The notes under the pieces: model-generated
Database searches by the model: none
What the model saw: only the letters and a program-made list of their open reading frames with translations
Told to the model about the DNA's origin: nothing
In this document: positions 38,746 through 50,621 of the stretch, piece by piece
Numbering within the stretch: position 1 is the first letter of the stretch
Layout: every line of letters begins with the position of its first letter
NCBI RefSeq assembly: GCF_028453695.1
Contig: NC_135781.1
Location: 16,305,640-16,369,639, forward strand
Length of the DNA stretch: 64,000 nucleotides
Direction of reading: 5' to 3'
From: Augochlora pura
Taxonomy: Eukaryota; Arthropoda; Insecta; Hymenoptera; Halictidae
Program-made: the position numbers and the translations under genes

Positions 38746-39246
38746 TCAATTGATGAATTTCAATACTATCCATAATACAAAAAAGACAAGTATAGAGAAT
38801 AGGAATAAATACATAATATAATAATGGTGACTCCCTTTGGATAAACGTAGTACACGTGCAACTGATCCTATTAATGAACCGCTTGTTCTTTCAAAATCTT
38901 CATCCTGTAATAATAAGAAAGATAATTAAACATATCTGTACAGAAATGATGAACATTTATTTATGAAAAAACTTACCATTCCACGAAGCATTTTGTCTTG
39001 GTATTGAACTTCATTTCCGATGTCAATTGATAATGATTTTAGAGCATGAATCTTATCTTTTAAATGATCTGTCATCCTTTCATTTTCATCTTCCAAGCCA
39101 TTGTGGCTCGATGTTGATGCTGTTGGTAATGGCTCGTAAGCATAACCTGGTATAAAGTCCACACTGTTAAATTCAAGTAATTATAGTTCACTACTGTGAA
39201 AGTTACATTCTCCATTTTTCAACTTACTCGAATGAGTTCTACGCAT
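38746..39246 (-). CDS. Bet1: BET1 homolog, ER-Golgi v-SNARE (Qc-SNARE)
   Basis: Three exons on the minus strand: a short first exon from ATG at 39,246, a middle exon ending at 38,977, and 38746-38904. The product is about 115-122 aa, the family's usual size (human 118). BET1 drives fusion of ER-derived vesicles with the Golgi, with syntaxin 5, GS27 and Ykt6 or Sec22b. The SNARE helix spans EENERMTDHLKDKIHALKSLSIDIG, then EVQYQDKMLRGMDEDFERTSGSLIG; the zero-layer Q is in EVQYQDKML. A C-terminal anchor, about 20 hydrophobic residues with YLFLFSILVFFVLWIV, ends KFIN. The N terminus begins MRRTHS, matching the MRR start of other BET1 proteins. The first intron has two in-frame splice solutions (see findings), so residues 7-14 are uncertain. 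Kank lies upstream on the same strand. Confidence 0.92.
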
Positions 39247-40318
39247 TTTATTCTCAATTTTGACGGTTGTTTATATTAACCCTACAACGATAAAAAATGA
39301 GTATTTAATTATTCATTAGGAGTATAAAATCTTTAAAAAGTTGTAGCATAAATTATTAATAAATAATGTATTGGCTGTTCCTATTCGTTTTCTTGCAATA
39401 TTCGTGGGATATTATATCTTTATTACAAACTAACTTTATGAGATATTTAAATAATATTGTAAAATATGGGTAAACTTCACCAAACTTTTAAAAACAGATG
39501 AAATTATTTTGTATTCAAAAATGAAATATATAAAATTTAATATGTTAGTTCACTGATTACCATTTTTAAATACTCCAGGAAATTTATTCTAACAATTACA
39601 TCAATTATTTTTTTAACATAATTTTTATCGAAATAAGAATACAAACCGTGTAGAAAGAGCTGTCAATGAGGTGATCGGATAATGCACATACAAGCAACAA
39701 TTATACTACACGTCAACGTCACGATGTGATGTGTAGCCACGGCTGCCAACATTGCCAATTGCCAATTTCTTCCAGTATTCGTGCAAATTTCAAATGCTTC
39801 TACACGCGCTCTTTTTTGCAAGGTATGGAAGAAATTTAAATTATCGAAACTATTTTTAACATAAATCAATACAATCACGTTATATGTAATCATTTAAATA
39901 TCATAGGTATCATTTATGATGTTTCTAACGTATTTCAGAAAAGTAAATGTGGGAAATTATTGATGAAGAAAAAATTTGTCTTTAAAATAGTTCGTGTTTA
40001 TAAGGATGTTGAACTACTCTCTATATCTGCAAATATTCATCAGAGGGTAAGAATAATACATTTCACTTAATTATTTAATAACATTTATTATGGATTAGGG
40101 AATTTATAATGACATAGACCATGACTGTGAAGTCTGATTTGTTATATATTGTTTACATCGACTCTTCATAAATTACAATACAATTATTTCATATTGTTTT
40201 CCCTCGAGTTTATTATCAATTATATGTTAAATATAAAGGCACAAACAATGAAAAGTAGTTCTCTACTTTCTAGTTCCCTACGATTCTATTTTTACTTGAT
40301 TCAGTGCTATCTTTGAGA
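39247..40318. other. Bet1 promoter side and Kank downstream spacer
   Basis: Directly upstream of the minus-strand Bet1 ATG. A slightly CpG-richer patch at 39,660-39,790, with CACGTCAACGTCACG, is a plausible Bet1 promoter. A 76-codon minus frame over it shows no family resemblance. A minus-strand AATAAA (TTTATT at 40,209-40,214) is one candidate distal poly(A) signal for Kank. Confidence 0.45.
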
Positions 40319-40396
40319 TAATATATATATACATATATGTAATTAACATATATATATGTATATATATATGTATATATATACACATATACATATATA
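40319..40396 (+). repeat. TA/ATG-rich palindromic microsatellite
   Basis: Alternating TATATATATG, CATATATAT and TGTATATATA blocks. The sequence is nearly self-complementary around 40,340-40,380 and could extrude a cruciform. Simple repeat, seen directly. Confidence 0.9.
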
Positions 40397-41637
40397 ATCC
40401 GCCACTTAACATTAATATAGATTCTTAACGATAGGAATACTCATTATAACGTTAACCTAAATCTTTGATGTTGAACTTAAATACATTCGTTACGTCTAGA
40501 TATTCACAACCCTATTAAGAAACGTTCAACGTTAAAAATCTTTTTACATATACCAATTCCTAGGACGAAGGTGACACGCATAAACGGGGAATGAAAAAGA
40601 AATTACATTTTTCGTGATACTATATAAAACTCGTACCCTGAACAAATTTCAACACGTGTTAAAACTTATTTAGCTCTATTTTCCTCGTACGTCCTTCGAT
40701 ATTTTACATCATGATCCACGGATACTATATTTATTTATACTTTCACGTATATAACATTTCTACTTCAACATCGAACGACAATCGATAAGTTCTAAGAATG
40801 TTTCTCGTATATAAATTCAACATGAGTCGCTTACGTCGCGTTTTGTGCACCATGTAGCCGTTACATGTAATTATGTCTTTCTATGTATATCAGTACACAA
40901 TTATTCTACCGACAGTTTGATCCCCAGGGCTTGACGGAAATTAGGCCTGAAATTCGAATGCGTAGCCATGAAATGTAAGAGAACGTTTCTGTGATCAGAA
41001 ATTCGGATTGTTGACGATTTGGAATGTTTAATGCCACAGAATGATGTTGGAAGACGTTACTTGATTCTCGTACTGTGACTCGTTCTATATACGAAATTAT
41101 TTTTGTACTTTCACACACAGTTTCTAGAGTTAAGAATCAAATTTTGAATGTGTCCGTTGCATTACCGAAGCTCCACGTTACTGACATTACCGTAACAATC
41201 TATCAACAATACAGGTTCATTACTCTGTTAGCACCTAGAAATAAGTTTCATTTTGCGTGAGTCCCATCTGACGCGAAACAACGCTTCTTGTGAGAGTCCA
41301 TTCTATAGACTTGCGTTACAAAAACGACACGTTCAAACTTCCCTCGAATAATTGTATACAAAGTTGAGCAGTTAATTGGTCATCTTAAATTAAAAACGCA
41401 TGTGTCGGAGGCTAATGAACCGTTAGGCAAGAATATGATCGTTTATGCGGCGGTTAGCGTCTTAAAATATTGTAATCGACAATACAAACTAAAAAACATG
41501 ATTAGCAATAAATATAGGAAACACGAGACGCCGATTGTATTATTGTTGGATTGCATGATACGCGTGTGAAGTCAATGTGTATATAATCTGTTGGTATGAA
41601 TAAATGTCAATGAAGGTCTTCCAACAAAGTTCGCGAA
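40397..41637 (-). other. Likely Kank 3' UTR
   Basis: Follows the Kank stop codon on the minus strand and has no coding content. TTTATT at 40,730-40,735 (AATAAA on the minus strand) would give a 3' UTR of about 0.9 kb; the next candidate at 40,209 would give about 1.4 kb. Small frames at 40,906-41,260 are not supported. Confidence 0.5.
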
Positions 41638-44600
41638 TTATTTAGCAGAATATTTGGAGGAGTTCAATGAAGCAGTTGATGAATGAAGTCTACGGGATGG
41701 AGCTGGACTAACCGGAGCCGAAGGAGAGGGACCAGTCGGCGTTGTTGGTTTTGACCCTCTCCTACTCCGTCTCATTGACGAATATGGACTCGTTCCTCTG
41801 TTCACACGTTCGTGGGCGTACAGTAACACGCCGATGTCACGATTGCCCGCTTCTAACGCGATTTTCAGAGCGGAACTGCCGTCTATGTCGACGATCGATG
41901 GATCACAGTCTGGGTGTGCAAGTAACAATCGCACGATGTCGGTATGTCCGTGTTCAGCTGCGCACATTAAAGCTGTACTGCCGTCTTCGTCTTGAATGTT
42001 AACTGCTGCGCCTGCATCCAGGAGCAGTTGAGTCATGTCTTTGCGACCATGGGACACTGCCAACATCAAGGCAGTTTGGCCATGCTGTAAAAGATACAAT
42101 TGTTTTACTGGCTGTTTAGTTTCACAGTAAACAATGCTTATACATGATTCTTACCAATTTTGCTCGAATATTCACATCAGCTAGCTGGAACAATCTGTTT
42201 GCCACAGATTCATGAGTAGAATTCCTGACCTCTGCTAGCGCTGCCAACATTACAGCTGTGTAGCCAGCCACATTTGCTCTATTAATATCGCAGACTTTAG
42301 AATCTAGAAGGATGGACACAACATCAAAGTTTCCATGAGAAACTGCATAATGCATTGCAGTATTTCCACTAGAGTCAGTCATGTTAACGATGTACTCCAA
42401 CAAAGTACTGGAGCATTCCTCGAAACAGTCTAGGTAATCTTCTACTTCTAAGGGATTCGCGTTTACTGTGCTAGAGATTTTGAACCACTCTTGCTGAATG
42501 ATGTTGATGGCATTTTTCATCTGGTGGGAGATGTTCTTGCTGGGTGACTTTTTAAGACTATCATTCAGAACCTTCATGGCAGCCAGCATTTCCTTAGAAG
42601 GTTCAACCTTCTTTCTAGGTTTCTCTTGAATGGGTTGGAACAATGCAGACTCTGGAAGTTCGTGTTTTTCATCAATGTCTGTTTGCTTCTCCGCCATGTA
42701 GATCTCTTGTGATTTTTCATCTTTCCTCTTCTCCCCTTGCAATTGTTGAATACTAGAAACAAAAAAAATAGGAGATCCATTTATCTATATTACAAACAAC
42801 GTTATTTATCTGAATTCAACACTCAAATATTTTACTGTTTCCGGAATTTATTTTGGAAAAAATTTACCCTTTTTCAACGAAACGAGCAGACGATACTTCG
42901 GTGAGCTCGGTATCGCGAACGAAACGGGCAGGCTGTTGTTGTTGTTGCCACTGTTGCAGCATCGATCTGTCTAGATCGTACACGCGGTTACTCGTTCACC
43001 ATATCGTGATTGTAACAGATTTAGGGTACACTTTCTCTGTCACTGACCTCTCGGCTGATATTTACAATCTGACCTCTGCGCACCACTCCGAAAACACTTA
43101 TGACGCATCCGACGCGCAACCATGGAGTCCGAAATGCTAACAACCCCCCGACATGCGCCTGTCATTGAGCATGTGATACATTGATCGTGACTTTACTAAA
43201 CCACCCCTCGTGTCTCTCGGCTTGCCAGTGACAGATGGCGTACCCTATCCTTTCCCCGCGTTTATCGACTGACCATACATAATTATTAAATTCATTTTTA
43301 ATAACTGGATTTATAGAAAGTACTGCATATGTAAAAAATACTGGTATGAAAACATACAGTACATATTTCAAGCCCAATGACATTTCGTAGATACTTTTAT
43401 AGTACTATTCCTAATTATTCGACTAACGATGACTGTTGTTAATATAGTGGAATAATTCGTACTTTTCACTTTTATAAACATAATTGTGGAGTTTTAATAA
43501 TACCTTACGAGACGATTTAGATAGTAAGACAAAAAGTACGCTCTCATAAGAAAGTAGGTCACATCAAAGAATTTCCAAAACTTAAAAATCATTTAAAAAT
43601 TTTTTAACTAATTAGTAATTACTAGTAAACTGTACTTTAGTTTCAAAATTCGGTATATGAAATGATTCTATTAAATCTAGCGCTAGCAATCGTAATCGAT
43701 TAATCACGAGCGATTTCGTTTCACATAATTAAACTTTATCTTTCTACTTGCTTCGACAAGATTTAATAATTAGAAAAATAAATTACGAAGATTGAAACTA
43801 AAAGGGTGCCTACTATTTTTTAGTAATTACTTCTCCCAAGAGGTAAAATAATGTATTACTCACCGATTGCTATTCTCATACTGCTCCTTGTTATCGGAAT
43901 CGTATCTGATCACACCAACGGACGGTATCTTTGTATACGTATCCTGCCTCTTGAACTGTCTTCTCTGATCCATCGAGTTGTTCAAGGATATATGAGACGG
44001 TCTGGGTATCCTCGAGACGAGATTCGTGTTCTGATGATTCATATTATTCTCTGCGTTGTTTATGATCTGCTTCGCCAAGCTCTTGATAGTTTCCTTACAG
44101 TTGTCGCAATAATTCGCCGCGCACGTGATGGAGATGTGTGGTGGTCTCACCGACTCACCGACAGAGACGTCCGTGAACTTTTTTTTAATTGGCGATGTAC
44201 CGAACTCCCTTTTCTTAGGCGCCAAACCGGAAGTGTCGGTGCTCTTCACGGTCGTTCTAACGAGATCGTCGACCATCACGCTCACCGACCTGGTGGCTTT
44301 CCTCTTCACCTTGGTGTCACCGTAATTGAACGAATAGCTCCTCGAGTTCATCGAGTGCAGGGATATAGGCTGCGTGGCCATAGGATCCGGACCAACAGCA
44401 ATGGTCCTCGTCCCGGGACCAGTCCTGACCTCGATCCCAATGTCGGACATTCGCGGCTTCACCGTCACCCCCACGTTCGCCCTCATTTTGTACGGTTCCG
44501 TCACCTGCGCGAATTGGTCCCGCTTCTCAATGACTTTCGGCGGTTCCGGCGTGCACTGGCATCCCCTGGAAACGGTGTCCTTGATCAGCGTGCTCTTGTA

Positions 44601-47600
44601 TATTCTGAGAGCATCGTCGACGATCACCGCGACGTCCTCTTTCGTCAGCACGTCTTTCATCGTCAGATCGGTGGACGTCCCGTAGGATCGTTTCCTGGTT
44701 TCTTTCTTCGCTTCCGGTGCGATGTCCTCGATCACGAACTGGCTGTAGACGAGGTCTTTCAGTCTGTCCCTCGTGTTAATACCAATGTCGCGAAACTTCT
44801 TCGCGTCTCTGGCGAGTTTCGGACTGGTCGGCGGTATCGATTCGGTTTGAAGTGGGCTCCGTCTCAAACGATCCATCACCATCTTTGCTTCCGGTACGAT
44901 CTCGTCGTATATTAGTTGGCTACGGGTCAATGTCGATTTCCAGCTGTCCCGGGTGTAGTCGTTTGAGAAAAACTTATCCAGGCTCGACGACGACCCGTCG
45001 CGTATCAACGAGCTATTGTTTGTTACTTCAGGCATAATTTCCTCGATTTGCAATCGACTCCTTTGCAGTGGTCGTTTTATCGGGGTACTCGTTATCATGC
45101 CGACGTCTCGGGTTCGAACCTGATCATATAACGATACCATGTTACTCGGCTGTTATTGTAGTTGGTGGGAAATGAATAATTATTGCTCGCGAGTGCAGAA
45201 GTAGTTCACGTACTCGGTTGTCGAATCTGATGAAAGTCTTTATCACTAGAGAAGCCAAATGCACAGTACACGCGAGAGGATTAATTAAAAGCCAGATAAA
45301 CATCTCAGGAAAGGTTTAACGAAGTTTTACCCCATTCTAGTTAGAAATTTCTTTCCCCTCTAAATTAGAAATTTCTACTTCACTCGCGTTCTGAGAATCT
45401 AAAAAAAGTCCGAATTTGCATGAACATGCGACGCTCGTTTATCACGCTACGAGACCAACCGAGGAAAATCTCGCATGCTTTAAACGGTCTTTAACTTTGT
45501 GTCTCAAGAAGCTAATATTGTCGTCCACTACGATTTCGAATGCAACGTCTCTTTTGCTAGAGATTCAACGCAACTTCCTCCGCTGCGGCGAATTTCGTTT
45601 CAAAGTTTCCCGTGACTTATGTAAAATAAATTCACCGAGTTTGTGAGAAAGTCTTCTCGTTTTTCAACGGTTGCCGTTCTAACGTATTGCGACGAGATCG
45701 TCATCGAGACTATGCGTGGAGAACTTTTTATTCAACAATGGTTAATGGAGCAGCGAATGCAGCGAATTCGCAGGTACAGTTAAGACTCAATTAGCTAACT
45801 ATGTGAACTCTGCATTAAAAATTGAATATTATTTCGATTTATTTCTTCCAACAAGGCATTGTATTCCTTGCATAATTTGTTACTTTCTGATGATTATTCA
45901 AAATGAAATTGAAAAATACATAAAGATTTTTACGTCTCACTTTGAGTAACATTGTAAATAATTAATTTATAAATTTAATATTTGTGAATAATAAATTTTT
46001 GATATATTAAACAAAATTATTACTTCAACATATACATTGTTATTTAAATTGTATAAATATGCAACTGATCCATATAGTAGTTAAAATGATATTTCGATAT
46101 TCTAAAGCAATTTTTTTTTTAGTATAAAATTGCAATTCTTTCATATGCAGACAATGGCTTTTATTGTGGTAATTTTTTAAATGAAAAACAGGTCGCCATT
46201 TAACTATTCTGAGCATTTAGATATCAAAAATTTGACATTCGTTAAAACATAAGAATAACCTATCATTACAAAAATTTATGTTTATTTTTATTGTACTTAC
46301 TCAATTATTTCAATATTTACCGTGATTCGATTTAGTAAACAGTTTAAAAAAATATATCTTGTTACGATCATCCCCGTGTCGTGTTACAACTACCCCGAAA
46401 TACGAGATAATTGTAACAATTTATTCAGTCTGCATTTTTCGTTAATATTTTAAACATTAATCATTGTAAACTGAAAATATCATGATTACATACTATCAGG
46501 TAGTTTTTGTGTAATCGTAATCCAAAGCCAAATTGTTATTCTCGTCCTTAATCTCTTTTCCTCCCAACAATATTTATAATAGCTAAGATATATTCGTTGA
46601 ATCTAAATATTTATGTTAACTGTTCCTGTCAAACGGATTGAAAGGAATTAATACCCATTTTTAGTACTCAATCTGAAATCTTAATCACTAATTTAACTCG
46701 ATATTACATCGAGGGTTGACGAGCAGACTTTCTCATTTGGTCGATGCTAATTCGCCGATTTCTTCGGTAATTATAGCTCCTATACTTCCCCTCCCCTACC
46801 CGTGAACTATGTAAATCTGTCTCGGTTCGATGGAACCGGGATTCTCAGGCCGTTCCGCACGTTTCACCCGCGGGAGGTTCAAAAGCAGATGGAAACTCGG
46901 CGATAAAACGACGGTACCGGAAACGGTGCCGGCGGGTATTACCTGCTGGTGCGAGACGCCGACGTCCCGTGTCATGACGCCGCACATCGTTCCCATGTCT
47001 CTGGTCGGCGTCGGGACGGTGGCGTTCTTCAGATTTCGCTGGGACACCCGCTGTTCGGAGAACGACTGGCTCCGGTGCCTGTGCAACGTGTCGTTGCGGG
47101 AATTCGTCTTGCTGAGCTCGTCCACTTGTCGCAGGAGATTTCGTTTCTCCTCTTTCAGCACCGACACTTGCACCTGCGGCGACCATGTGAAAGCAGAGAA
47201 AAAGAGATGAGACGCGAGATCGTTTTGAACGATCGGCTATGCGACGACTCAGATAAGACTCGATGGCGACGATGATTCTCAGGATTGCATCGGGTAACTA
47301 TGCCAATTGGTTGTTTCTGTTCTTGTTAAATACTTGTGCAAAGACGGCTCGCGGTTATTGTTTGCTTATCTACGGAGCTTTTATTAACACTGCGGCTGCA
47401 GCCGTTGCTGCACGAGATGTTTCTGCGACACAGAAGTTTGGTGCACTTGTTAGTGAAACGTTTTAGTGAATTTGCATATTTGCTGCTCCGTTTCGAGGAA
47501 CTGAGGCGAAACGGAGTTGAGGGGTCTGCGACAGTAGGAATCAATTTCTTCTTTGGAAGCATTCTTTCTGATGTGTGTACCTTGTTTAATTAAAAACATG

Positions 47601-49354
47601 ACCTTTCGCTTGGAGGAAAAAGTAGTTAGTGTCACAGATAGCATTGTGTTCCGCGTGATTGACGCAGCAAAGAGACGGCTTCGTAAACTTTAGGTCATTG
47701 CTTTGTTAGAACCTTTTGGGTAGGTTAGGAATGAAACGAAAAAGCTAGGGAAACTAAATCGAAACGTTGATTTGTTTTGTGCATTGGAGACACTTACCAG
47801 GAAATATAGTAATGCGCAGATAAGATACCACACTATCAAATTGTATATCACGGAATGCCAACTTCCAGTAGAATATATTTCCTCAGACATTCCACACAAA
47901 TCAATCACGTATGCGGGTTACAGTCGAATAAAGTCGTTCCGTATTGATGATTTCCGAACGCTGTCTCTGTTGCGCGACAGTAACGATTCTCATCCTGTTA
48001 TATACTCTACTTGTTTTTGTGTGTGCTATGTATACAAACAGATGTTCTTCAAATGTTCTTACTCTACCGTACGCCGAGAATAATTGCTAGTGAAAATTGA
48101 TAAAATGACAGTCTATTTTGCTAAAAAAAGAAACGAGTCAGATTCGCGAGTTTTTGTTTTTAATAAATTAATATCGTGCGCCCTATCATATGTATGTGTC
48201 TTTTTTTAACAAGCTATAAAGCAAAATCTTTATAACTGAAGTTCTGCGTTACTTTAATAAACCATGTACTATTGTTATAAGTGTCAGTGTTGAATAGATA
48301 AGCGAACTTTTATATGCTCGTTGATAATAAAACAAGGATGGATTTTTACAGGGTTATCTTCTTTTGTTTAATTTCATTGCGAAATTTATCTAACGAAGCA
48401 AATCATTTCTCCTATAATTATTGCATTATTATGACTATTTCATTTTGTCTTTGAATAGATATTTCTGCGGATGACCTTTTGAACAATTCTTGATGGAAAT
48501 TAATGGAGGCAGTTATTGAAATAAACAGTTAGTGTATGAAACGCATTAAAGAGGTCGGGTCTAATTAGCATTCCTTAAGATTTAACAATAACAGAAATTT
48601 ACTATATGTTATACAATATATGCACTTGTAATAAACAGTATATACCAGTCTTTGATCATTATTTCGAAATTGAAGACAAAACATTTGAGAATTTCATAAA
48701 AAAAACTGTTGAAAAACAATAATTAATTAAATTATTATTTCAAAGAAAATTATCGAATTTCTTTTACACGCAGCAAACAAGGTATTGAAATATCTGTTTT
48801 TGAAAATGTCTATGATCTTTCTCAGAAAAAATTCTCAAAAATCACGTTATTTCGTTTAATAATAATGTAATAATTTTATTCAGTCTTGAGAGAACATCAC
48901 GATGAATTACGTTTGGATCGCAATTAGACTTTCCTGTCGGAAGTATCGCAATGGAATGAATATGTACGCGTGACTCATGCGATGGATTTGCGACAAGAAA
49001 ACGTTAAACCGATTCGCCGCGCGAAATCGTCGGCGGTTACGTTTACCTGTAGCATGGGAATCGCCTTGACCTGTTCCTCCAGCTCTTTCATTCGTTCCAA
49101 AGAGGCCGCCATCTGTTCCCTGATGTTCTGGAAAACACACACATACGCCATCGTCTTCGGTTATTCTCCGCGTTTACGTTTCCCGGGATTATTGTCTTCC
49201 GATTCAATTTGTCGGTACTTGTTGCTCGCGTTTACCTGTAGCGCGCCCGTACTGAGGTTCGAGTTCCCGCTGCCAACGCTCGCATTGTCAAAGTCACCTG
49301 GGTGCTCGAGCTGCGTGTTGTTGTTCTGTATCGGTGTGGCCGCATTCGTTCCAT
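41638..49354 (-). CDS. Kank: KN motif and ankyrin repeat domain protein (Kank), 5' end missing
   Basis: Minus-strand exons in transcription order: 49236-49354, 49047-49127, 46943-47173, 43864-45149, 42155-42752 and 41638-42084. Every junction is GT-AG and in phase; about 919 codons are recovered. KANK proteins sit at the cell cortex, link talin adhesions to microtubule capture, and bind kinesin-4 through their ankyrin repeats. Visible parts: a coiled coil (IREQMAASLERMKELEEQVK, then VSVLKEEKRNLLRQVDEL) spread over exons 1-3; a long Ser/Arg-rich linker with repeated TRDVG and EI.PEA motifs and SRIP and TKIP motifs; and about five C-terminal ankyrin repeats (SGNTAMHYAVSHGNFDVV, AGYTAVMLAAL, GQTALMLAVSHGRKDM, DGSTALMCAAEHGHTDIV, DGSSALKIALEAGN). 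After these comes a Ser/Pro tail. The first recovered exon begins within a codon, so at least one upstream coding exon is missing, including the KN motif. Confidence 0.93.
42868..42962 (-). CDS. Kank: Candidate alternative first coding exon of Kank (ankyrin-only isoform)
   Basis: On the minus strand an ATG at 42,962 opens 31 codons plus 2 nt: MLQQWQQQQQ, then PARFVRDTELTEVSSARFVEKG once spliced. It ends at a GTAAAT donor. The remainder of 2 nt is exactly what the next Kank exon (42155-42752) needs, the same phase as the normal preceding exon, giving ...FVEKG-IQQLQGEKRKDEK. An in-frame stop occurs upstream without another in-frame ATG. A short isoform of about 380 aa, keeping the ankyrin repeats and losing the coiled coil and linker, is therefore predicted. 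Glutamine-rich starts can be chance, but phase, donor and the CpG-rich setting agree. Confidence 0.6.
42988..43002 (-). promoter_or_regulatory. Minimal upstream ORF before the alternative Kank start
   Basis: ATG GTG AAC GAG TAA lies 25 nt upstream of the ATG at 42,962 and in another frame. If the transcript begins above it, this 4-codon uORF would reduce initiation at the main start. Depends on the unknown transcription start. Confidence 0.3.
45150..46942 (-). other. Kank intron, 1.8 kb
   Basis: Bounded by a GTAATA donor at 46,942 and a CAG acceptor before 45,149. The middle is very AT-rich. Two related short blocks, GTTACGATCATCCCCG and GTTACAACTACCCCG, lie near 46,361 and 46,384. No exon or RNA gene seen. 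Confidence 0.65.
47174..49046 (-). other. Kank intron, 1.9 kb
   Basis: Between the two coiled-coil exons. Bounded by GTAAAC at 49,046 and GCAG before 47,173. Frames at 47,263-47,644 occur on both strands over the same bases without family resemblance. The remainder is AT-rich. Confidence 0.65.
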
Positions 49355-50377
49355 CTGGGCATTTTTTATAAACAAAATTAATTTATGAGAAAACATTGGG
49401 TTCAGTTGATTTGCGAAAGTCTATGGCTCGAATTTTTTAGACGTAAATCCAATGTGACCTAATTGATTTAAGTTTTATAATGGACACTGTTTTAAGAACA
49501 AAAAAGATCTTAGTACTACATATTTTGTTTACATACGCAGTATATTATTTAGGATAAAGAGCAATTAGATATTTCTATTGCTAGTTTTAACTTTTTACTT
49601 CTTACTATTCCATGAATATTAAATTATCATTACTTTACAAATAAGCAATAACAGATTTGTATACCAACGTTAAGTAATTTTAGTGAATTTAAGATGAAGG
49701 TTTCGTTATCGTAGAGATTATCTTTCAGTCGACATATGATTTATATTAATTTCGATCATGTATATCTGATGAATGAGATTCTGTCTGCACGAAGGAATAG
49801 AAAAATTGTTTGATGTAAGCTGAACGAAATTACGTAAACATAATTTAATTGGTAATTAAAAGATACGGACGTTTCGATGAACCAGCATAATTTATGCGAA
49901 AGGCATCAAACGATTGTCAATGCACGAAAATTCCGTGGGGATGAGATAAATATTTCAATATCGTTCGGATTCAAATCTGAATTTCTGATAAATAACTGAT
50001 ACTATTTCATTAAGCTTTCAATAAACTGACCGTTGTATCAACTTCATATTTCCCTATTAAAGTGTATTTTAACGCGGTAATACGCTCGGCTCAAGGCATA
50101 AATACATGCAAATATTTGAACGCGACTTGGGTAGCTGTTGTTTGAAGAATAAATGAATATTCATACGCAAAGAAATATCTTCGCGATCGATAGAAATGAA
50201 GACGGGCTTGTACACGGTCTCGATGTTTTTCGTTCATTGTTTGCCAGTGATATAATGCTGGAGGCGCGATCAACATTTAATTGTGGTAATGAACGTTCGT
50301 AATATTCAATTAATTTGGACCATTTTGGCGCATTGAAAATATTTCATTTCCTGCGTACATGCTTTTACATGTACGTA
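49355..50377. other. Kank upstream intron, left part
   Basis: AT-rich sequence starting at the acceptor of exon 49236-49354. No coding exon, including no KN-motif exon, was recognised. Confidence 0.5.
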
Positions 50378-50621
50378 CTGGGTGAGTCACCTTATATATT
50401 TTCACTGGAAATTTGCATCTCCGAAAAAATCTTCAGCTAATCGTCACAAGAAAGATTTTTATATGATGGACATGTTTTTTTATATTTACATTTTTATAAG
50501 ATTCCGTTAAGTAATCATACATTGATCACTTAATTATTAAGTTATGATCTTGGAAAATAACTCCTTTTATCATAACGACTGAGTAGATATTTCTCATAAA
50601 GATATTATGCGACCCACCCTG
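50378..50621. mobile_element. Small TIR element with TA target duplication (MITE)
   Basis: The left end reads CTGGGTGAGTCAC and the right end, reverse complemented, CAGGGTGGGTCGC, with 10 of 13 bases matching. It is bounded by TA at 50,376-50,377 and TA at 50,622-50,623, as for Tc1/mariner-type insertion. The 244-bp interior is AT-rich and noncoding. CAGGGTG(G/A)GTC termini are common in insect interspersed repeats; the superfamily assignment is inference. Confidence 0.65.

Larger units (their letters stand above)
42753..43863 (-). other. Kank intron with embedded promoter-like region
   Basis: Intron between the linker exon and the first ankyrin exon. 42,868-43,150 is CpG-richer than its surroundings and contains the alternative first exon described separately. 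43,160-43,860 is AT-rich with nothing else seen. Confidence 0.6.

Noticed and set aside
43851..44915. 354-codon plus-strand open frame
   Set aside because: It is exactly antisense to the large Kank linker exon, which has clear family sequence and in-phase splice sites. The plus frame shows no domain and is a codon-bias shadow.
45110..45122. GGGTTCGAACC, resembling a tRNA T-arm
   Set aside because: It lies inside the Kank coding exon and no acceptor stem or anticodon arm can be built around it.
46830..47275. Plus-strand frames of 108-126 codons and a second minus frame of 113 codons
   Set aside because: They overlap the Kank coiled-coil exon in other frames and have no domain or matching splice sites.
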